A stretch of 27,359 bases of DNA from JBOHHM01 sp050725495 (lineage in GTDB: Bacteria; Pseudomonadota; Gammaproteobacteria; Burkholderiales; Burkholderiaceae_C), in NCBI GenBank assembly GCA_050725495.1, contig JBOHHM010000292.1, positions 1 to 27,359 on the forward strand. The letters run 5' to 3'. Positions 21,499 through 27,359 of this stretch are shown in pieces. Each line of letters opens with the position of its first letter. Position 1 is the stretch's first letter. Made by a program: the position numbers and the translations under genes. The notes beneath the pieces were generated by a model. That model searched no databases. It was given only the letters and a program-made list of their open reading frames with translations, and had not been told where the DNA came from.

Positions 21499-22848
21499 TT
21501 ACCGTTTGTGCTGCGACAGCCACTCTTCCAGGTAATGAATGTTGGTACCGCCTGCCATGAACTTGGCATCGACCATGAGTTCGCGGTGCAGCGGGATGTT
21601 GGTGTTGATGCCCTCAATCACCGTCTCGGCCAGCGCCGTGCGCATGCGCGCCAGGGCCTGCTCGCGGGTGTCGCCGTGCACGATGAGCTTGCCGATCATC
21701 GAGTCGTAGTTGGGCGGCACAAAGTAGTTGGTGTAGATATGCGAGTCGACGCGCACGCCCGGGCCGCCCGGCGCATGCCACATGCTGATGCGTCCCGGCG
21801 AGGGAGTGAATTTGTACGGGTCTTCGGCATTCACGCGGCACTCGATGGCGTGACCGCGTAGGCCGATCTCGCGCTGGGTGAACGGCAGCTTGTAGCCGGC
21901 CGCCACCATGATTTGCGTTTTGACAATGTCCACGCCGCTGATCAGCTCGGTGACCGGATGCTCGACCTGGACCCGGGTGTTCATCTCGATGAAATAGAAC
22001 TCGCCGTTCTCGTACAGGAACTCGAAAGTGCCGGCACCGCGGTAGCCGATCTTCTTGCAGGCCGCCGTACAGCGCTCGCCGATCTTTTCGATCAGCTTGC
22101 GCGCAATGCCGGGGGCCGGCGCTTCCTCGATGACCTTCTGGTGGCGCCGTTGCATCGAGCAGTCGCGCTCGCCCAGGTAGACCGCGTTCCTGTGCTTGTC
22201 GGCCAGGACCTGGATTTCGATATGGCGCGGGTTCTGGAGAAACTTCTCCATATAGACCGCCGGATTGCCGAAAGCGGCGCCGGCCTCGGCCTTGGTCATC
22301 TGCACGGCATTGATCAGGGCGGCCTCGGTGTGGACCACGCGCATGCCGCGTCCGCCGCCACCACCGGCAGCCTTGATGATGACGGGGTAGCCGACGGCCT
22401 TGGCGATGCGGCGGATCTGCACCGGGTCATCGGGCAATTCGCCCTCGGAGCCCGGCACGCAAGGCACGCCAGCCTTGATCATGGCCTGCTTGGCCGAGAC
22501 CTTGTCGCCCATGATGCGGATCGACTCGGGCGTCGGCCCGATGAACTGGAAGCCGCTTTTCTCGACCCGTTCGGCAAAGTCGGCGTTCTCGCTGAGGAAG
22601 CCGTAGCCGGGATGGATCGCTTCCGCGTCGGTCACCTCGGCCGCCGAAATGATGGCCGGCATGTTGAGGTAGCTCAGCGGTGACGGCGCCGGGCCTATGC
22701 AGACCGCTTCTTCGGCCAGCTTGACGTATTTGGCTTCGCGGTCGGCCTCTGAATACACCATCACCGCCTTGATGCCCAGTTCACTGCAGGCACGCTGGAT
22801 TCTCAGCGCGATCTCACCGCGATTGGCAACCAGGATTTTCTTGAACAT
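21499..22848 (-). CDS. accC: Acetyl-CoA carboxylase, biotin carboxylase subunit AccC
   Basis: The 449-residue ATP-grasp enzyme carboxylates the biotin of BCCP using bicarbonate and ATP, the first half-reaction of malonyl-CoA synthesis. It has the N-terminal biotin-carboxylase domain (KILVANRGEIALRIQRAC), the glycine-rich ATP loop KAAGGGGGRGMRVV, ERDCSMQRRHQKVIEEAP with catalytic lysine and nearby residues, metal-binding EMNTRVQVEHPVTE, and the C-terminal domain. The length is exactly typical of bacterial AccC. It follows accB by 22 bases and is surely co-transcribed with it. The carboxyltransferase genes accA and accD are not in the window. Confidence 0.98.
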   Translation of the reverse strand: MFKKILVANRGEIALRIQRACSELGIKAVMVYSEADREAKYVKLAEEAVCIGPAPSPLSYLNMPAIISAAEVTDAEAIHPGYGFLSENADFAERVEKSGFQFIGPTPESIRIMGDKVSAKQAMIKAGVPCVPGSEGELPDDPVQIRRIAKAVGYPVIIKAAGGGGGRGMRVVHTEAALINAVQMTKAEAGAAFGNPAVYMEKFLQNPRHIEIQVLADKHRNAVYLGERDCSMQRRHQKVIEEAPAPGIARKLIEKIGERCTAACKKIGYRGAGTFEFLYENGEFYFIEMNTRVQVEHPVTELISGVDIVKTQIMVAAGYKLPFTQREIGLRGHAIECRVNAEDPYKFTPSPGRISMWHAPGGPGVRVDSHIYTNYFVPPNYDSMIGKLIVHGDTREQALARMRTALAETVIEGINTNIPLHRELMVDAKFMAGGTNIHYLEEWLSQHKR

Positions 22849-22870
22849 GAGCGGTCGCTTACTTTTTTAT

Positions 22871-23323
22871 TCACTCAATCACAAACAGGGGCTGACCGTA
22901 TTCGACGGCCTTGCCGTTCTCGCCCAGGATCTGGGTCACGGTGCCCGACTTGTCGGCCTCGATCTCGTTGAGGATCTTCATGGCCTCGATGATGCAGATC
23001 GTGTCGCCCTCCTTGACCTGGCTACCCACTTCGACATAGGGCTTGGCACCCGGACTGGAGGAGCGGTAGAAGGTGCCGACCATGGGCGACTTCACCACAT
23101 GGCCGGTCGGTGCAGCGACGGCCGGGGCCGCCGCTGCGGTGGCGGGCGCAGCCGCGGCAGGCAGGGCCGGGACCGCCATCACGACCGGTGCAGCCACGGC
23201 CTGGACCAGGGCGCCGCCGCCCTTGACGATGCGAACCTTGCCTTCGGCTTCGGTAATTTCGAGTTCAGAGACGTTGGATTCGGACACGAGGTCGATCAAC
23301 GTCTTGAGTTTGCGTAAATCCAT
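22871..23323 (-). CDS. accB: Acetyl-CoA carboxylase, biotin carboxyl carrier protein AccB
   Basis: The product is 150 residues from ATG 23323 (MDLRKLKTLIDLV), preceded by GGAGACCTC; an upstream in-frame extension to 23347 is not family-like. The N-terminal helix region is joined by an Ala/Pro-rich linker (about residues 45-75) to the biotinyl domain. That domain has the BCCP thumb segment (SPGAKPYVEVG) and the biotinylation site EAMKILNEI with acceptor lysine K116. The site is MKI where the classic motif is MKM, a substitution I believe occurs in betaproteobacteria. AccB carries carboxybiotin between AccC and the carboxyltransferase. aroQ, often directly upstream in relatives, is missing here. 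Confidence 0.97.
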   Translation of the reverse strand: MDLRKLKTLIDLVSESNVSELEITEAEGKVRIVKGGGALVQAVAAPVVMAVPALPAAAAPATAAAAPAVAAPTGHVVKSPMVGTFYRSSSPGAKPYVEVGSQVKEGDTICIIEAMKILNEIEADKSGTVTQILGENGKAVEYGQPLFVIE

Positions 23324-23354
23324 GAGGTCTCCAACGACGGCAAACAAGAGGAAC

Positions 23355-23375
23355 CGGAATTTACTCTAAATTCCG
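23355..23375 (-). promoter_or_regulatory. Perfect 8-bp inverted repeat in the accB leader
   Basis: CGGAATTT (23355-23362) and AAATTCCG (23368-23375) flank a 5-base spacer, 31 bases upstream of the accB start codon in the AT-rich 150-base gap behind tlpA. The short spacer and AT-rich arms suit a dimeric-repressor operator; an RNA hairpin is the alternative. I could not find a convincing sigma70 promoter beside it. Confidence 0.5.
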
Positions 23376-23473
23376 CTTAGTTCGTGCTTTTTTGCCTATT
23401 TTCTATTTATTTCAGAGACCAGATCTGCGCTTTCCCTCTCGACAGTCGACTTCGTCAATCGTGGAGGCATCGC

Positions 23474-24037
23474 CTACGTGAGCTCGACCCATTGCCGCAA
23501 GTCTTGCAGGCTGAGCCTGCCCATTTTACGGTGTATCACCGTCCCCTTGGCCCCCACGACCACCGTGAATGGCAGGCCACCCGTCAAATTGCCCAATGCT
23601 CGCCCGAGGTCAGCGCCTTCCATGCCGGCCAAACCGACGGGGAAGCTGACCGGGGTTTTCTGCAGGAAACTGCGCACGGCGGCGGGCTGGTCTATCGCCA
23701 AGCCAATCACTTGCCAGCTTTTAGCGGCATTATCGCGGTAAAAGCGATCCAGCAGCGGAAGCTCTTCGACACAAGGCGGACACCAGGTGGCCCAGAAGTT
23801 GATCAGCAGAGGCTTGCCGCGCAAAGCCTGCATGGCCAGCGTCGTCCCGCTGGGTGTCTCAAACGACAGCCCCCAGAGCTCGGCCTCGACTGCTGCCAGC
23901 GGTTCGTGCGGCTGAAGCTTCCACCAGGCCAAGCCGGCACCGCCCAAGCCGGCGATAGTCGCCACAGCAGCATACAGCAGGCGGCGGCGCGCAGCCTCGG
24001 GAGATGACTTGGGCGAAGAAGAGAGGTCTTGGGTCAT
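23474..24037 (-). CDS. TlpA/ResA-like membrane-anchored thiol-disulfide oxidoreductase
   Basis: This 187-residue thioredoxin-fold protein has an N-terminal signal anchor (RRRLLYAAVATIAGLGGAGLA, about residues 18-37) and the redox motif WCPPC with C86 and C89, in the TlpA-type context LLINFWATWCPPCVEELP. A cis-proline loop, GGLPFTVVV, lies near the C-terminus. It should face the periplasm and reduce or exchange disulfides, for example in cytochrome c maturation or other extracytoplasmic proteins. It starts 8 bases after the stop of the upstream conserved gene (24046-24627), so the two are co-transcribed. The accB operon lies 150 bases downstream. Confidence 0.92.
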   Translation of the reverse strand: MTQDLSSSPKSSPEAARRRLLYAAVATIAGLGGAGLAWWKLQPHEPLAAVEAELWGLSFETPSGTTLAMQALRGKPLLINFWATWCPPCVEELPLLDRFYRDNAAKSWQVIGLAIDQPAAVRSFLQKTPVSFPVGLAGMEGADLGRALGNLTGGLPFTVVVGAKGTVIHRKMGRLSLQDLRQWVELT

Positions 24038-24045
24038 GTTGTCGT

Positions 24046-24627
24046 CTATTGCAGCAACTGGCGGACCGCCAGCATGTCACCGCGCGGCCTGCGGCCCTTG
24101 CCATCAGTCTTGAGGGCGCCACGCAGATCGTTGTGGTCGTACACCATGAAATGAATCCCGATGATCTCGCCAAGTTCCCGGCTCGGGCTCAGCAGGCTCA
24201 GGGCAACCACGGCTTCACCCTGAAAGCCCGCGACGGTGCTCTGCTCGTAGTTGACCTGACGATCGATCAGGGCGATTTCGGCCGATTTCGGGTCATCACA
24301 GAACAACTGGATGTAGATATCGGAGCGTCTCGTCGCCGTGCCATGCCAGACCGCACCGCCCAGATACGGGCGAAACTCTGCCATACGTTCCATCCAGGTC
24401 AGCGCCAGCCGACGCAGTGCGGCCAGTTCCAGCGGCTGGGTGTCGCCGCAAAAGAGCTCGATGTAGTCGCGCACGGCGTCTTCGAGCTCGTCGCTGCCGG
24501 GCAGCTCGGTGCGAGCGGACAAGCCCATCTGGCGCACGGCACGGCGCTTGGCCGGACCGTATTCCAGCCCCTCCTCCACCACCATGCGCGCAGCGGTCGC
24601 CGCGATCTCAGCTTTCAACCTGTCCAT
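24046..24627 (-). CDS. Conserved protein of unknown function upstream of tlpA
   Basis: The 193-residue product starts at ATG 24627 (MDRLKAEIAATAARMVVEEG); an open extension to 24720 runs into the repeat-bearing spacer and is unlikely to be translated. I do not recognise a family. The N-terminal ~60 residues look helical (EEGLEYGPAKRRAVRQMGL). The rest is a mixed alpha/beta region with DIYIQLFCDDPKSAEIALIDRQVNYEQ and GIHFMVYDHNDLRGAL. It has no signal peptide and no transmembrane helix, so it is probably cytoplasmic. It is divergent from mpl and 8 bases ahead of tlpA. The context does not settle a role. Confidence 0.8.
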   Translation of the reverse strand: MDRLKAEIAATAARMVVEEGLEYGPAKRRAVRQMGLSARTELPGSDELEDAVRDYIELFCGDTQPLELAALRRLALTWMERMAEFRPYLGGAVWHGTATRRSDIYIQLFCDDPKSAEIALIDRQVNYEQSTVAGFQGEAVVALSLLSPSRELGEIIGIHFMVYDHNDLRGALKTDGKGRRPRGDMLAVRQLLQ

Positions 24628-24722
24628 GGACTGGAATTGTCCCCGGTTTGCCTGCGCAAGCCCAGCGGCGCGGCAAAGCCTGCACGCCGGTGATGTTGCG
24701 CTACCGCCAGCACGGCCCAATA

Positions 24723-24739
24723 GCTACAATTTTGATAGC
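24723..24739 (+). repeat. GCTAC-N7-ATAGC dispersed palindromic repeat, copy 3
   Basis: GCTACAATTTTGATAGC lies in the divergent spacer between the conserved hypothetical and mpl, the clearest intergenic copy. It is followed by a CGCCCGTTACGCATGG stretch that may belong to a longer element of about 60 bases. Its TACAAT and AT-rich centre could also affect promoter activity. Confidence 0.65.
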
Positions 24740-24792
24740 ACATCACGCCCGTTACGCATGGACTGCGGGCAAGAGTCATCATGAATCAGACC

Positions 24793-24798
24793 TAAAAT
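24793..24798 (+). promoter_or_regulatory. Possible -10 box giving a leaderless mpl transcript
   Basis: TAAAAT ends six bases before the mpl ATG (24805). There is no Shine-Dalgarno sequence between them and no obvious -35, the same geometry as before the YpjD-like gene. Confidence 0.4.
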
Positions 24799-24804
24799 CA
24801 GGCC

Positions 24805-26193
<1,389 letters not shown>

Positions 26194-26273
26194 TAGCGCC
26201 TCGCGTCGTTCCGACGGGGGCTACAGGCAGCCTGTCTGGCCCATTCGGCGGCACCGCCAAACGCGGCACTGGC

Positions 26274-27317
26274 TCAGTTCGGCCGCAGCGGCGCCGAAAC
26301 GGTGAAGTCCTGGTCCCGCAGCGGATCGACCCGGCCGGTGAAGCCCGAGTCCGCGCCTATGGGCGAGGGGCTCAGGCCCGACGACAGGTCCGAGGGCAGG
26401 CCGCCGTCCCCGCCGAACTCCGGCAGTCTCGGTGAGGCCGCAGCGTGGCTGCGGGTCGAGGTGATGGAGCCGGCAAAGTACAGGCTGGCCAGATCGCGCG
26501 CCAGCTGGGCCTCGCCCAATCCGGTCTGCAGCACCAGGGTCTGGAACTTGGCCGGGGCCTGCGCCAGCTCGCGCAGCAGCATGAGCTGGGAATCCTTGAG
26601 CACGCGTAGCGGCACCCGCGGGGCGCGACGGAAATAAATCAGCTCGCTGCGGTAACGCTCGGGCAACACGTTTCGGGTGGTGCGCTGGGCATAGTTCCAC
26701 ATGATTTGCGTGAGGCTCGCGCGCACAAACTGGTGCGGGATATCGTTGGCCGAAGGCGGACGCTTGTGCCAATGGGCCCGCTCGAAATCCAGCGCGGATG
26801 CCGTGGGCAAATAGCCCACCTGCCAGGCCTGCATGTCAACCACGGCCAGCAGCGTGTCCCTGAAGGCGACATGGTAAACCCCGGCCTGCAGGCTGCGCTC
26901 ACGCTCGTTGATCAGGGCCGCGAGCGAAAACTGCGCCCGTACCGGCCGCAACCAGTGCTCGAACTGCTGGAGCGCCTCGCGCACGCTGGCCTCCGATGCC
27001 ATGTCGAAGGTATACATGGGCTCGAAATCGCTGGAGGCCAGCGGTGTGGAAAAGGCAATCGGCCGGTCCACATCGGCCAGGCTGAGCTGCAGCGGCGGCT
27101 CGGACACGCGGCCGCCCGGCACCATCAGCGTGCCGTCGGGCAGCAGATGAACGCCCGATCCATTGACCCACCAGGCATCGGCCTCGGCAAACGGGGCCAC
27201 GACCTGCCAGGCCGGCAACCCCTCGGGCAGCTGGGACAGCAGGGCCGTCAGGCGCGCGACCTGCTGCGGCGCAAAGCCAGCCAGGCCCAGCGAAAGAATG
27301 GGTTGCTCCCCGGACAT
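26274..27317 (-). CDS. Conserved hypothetical protein with possible winged-helix C-terminal region
   Basis: The 347-residue product starts at ATG 27317 after a GGGAGA ribosome-binding site. I do not recognise a named family. The N-terminal half is mixed alpha/beta (LSLGLAGFAPQQVARLTALL, AWWVNGSGVHLLPDGTLMV). The centre is rich in Trp and Arg (YHVAFRDTLLAVVDMQAWQV, WNYAQRTTRNVLPERY). A helical segment (MLLRELAQAPAKFQTLVLQ followed by TGLGEAQLARDLASLYFAGSIT) looks like a winged-helix DNA-binding fold. The last ~55 residues are a low-complexity Ser/Pro/Gly tail. There is no signal peptide or transmembrane helix. It converges with mpl across 80 bases. A regulatory role is only a guess. Confidence 0.78.
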   Translation of the reverse strand: MSGEQPILSLGLAGFAPQQVARLTALLSQLPEGLPAWQVVAPFAEADAWWVNGSGVHLLPDGTLMVPGGRVSEPPLQLSLADVDRPIAFSTPLASSDFEPMYTFDMASEASVREALQQFEHWLRPVRAQFSLAALINERERSLQAGVYHVAFRDTLLAVVDMQAWQVGYLPTASALDFERAHWHKRPPSANDIPHQFVRASLTQIMWNYAQRTTRNVLPERYRSELIYFRRAPRVPLRVLKDSQLMLLRELAQAPAKFQTLVLQTGLGEAQLARDLASLYFAGSITSTRSHAAASPRLPEFGGDGGLPSDLSSGLSPSPIGADSGFTGRVDPLRDQDFTVSAPLRPN

Positions 27318-27359
27318 GGTCTCCCGATGATTGTGTTGGGTGACATCAACTGACGTGCC

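Noticed and set aside
26224..26236. ACAGGC-A-GCCTGT palindrome downstream of mpl as a terminator
   Set aside because: The 1-base loop cannot form a normal hairpin and there is no T-tract.

Overview
The window looks like ordinary chromosomal (core) DNA of a GC-rich betaproteobacterium, order Burkholderiales, most probably family Comamonadaceae. This rests on several signs: a PAKKA-repeat histone H1-like protein with a conserved-looking C-terminal tail, an accB-accC-prmA-DUF3426 gene order, an extended NrdB, Ffh next to a YpjD-like protein, and short GCTAC-N7-ATAGC repeats that I associate with this family from memory. I see no prophage, insertion sequence, CRISPR array, defence island or integrase. 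The genus cannot be fixed from the sequence alone.

Layout. Positions 1-2500 carry the 3' part of an M61 glycyl aminopeptidase and an overlapping membrane-anchored DUF3108 protein. Positions 2538-4702 hold three acyl-CoA genes: paaI and paaG, coupled by an ATGA overlap on the minus strand, and a divergent enoyl-CoA hydratase. A CAT-anticodon tRNA with its own -10 box and terminator follows (4713-4861). Next come a small exported protein and miaB. ffh converges on miaB across a REP-like palindrome. From 8243 to 13062 five plus-strand genes are packed end to end: a YpjD/CcsA-like membrane protein, a PP0621-like small protein, a PilS-type sensor kinase, a PilR-type sigma54 activator and ampD. A 384-base gap then leads to nrdA. 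It contains two NrdR-box-like sites 32 bp apart over a sigma70-like promoter. nrdA, nrdB and the histone H1-like gene follow, and that unit ends at a strong terminator (18451-18484).

From 24627 down to 18482 the minus strand carries a co-directional run: a conserved hypothetical, a TlpA-like thioredoxin, accB, accC, prmA, a DUF3426 zinc-ribbon membrane protein and a PfkB-family kinase. It links acetyl-CoA carboxylation with modification of ribosomal protein L11. aroQ, which sits beside accB in several related bacteria, is absent. Divergent from this run is mpl (murein peptide recycling), which pairs functionally with ampD elsewhere in the window. A minus-strand conserved hypothetical closes the window.

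No undescribed multi-gene system is evident. The observations most worth a second look are at small scale: a dispersed 17-bp interrupted palindrome occurring four or five times, sometimes inside genes; the tandem NrdR sites at nrdA; a shared '-10 box six bases before ATG' geometry suggesting leaderless mRNAs; structured leaders and spacers around accB, prmA and the H1-like gene; and three proteins of unknown role.
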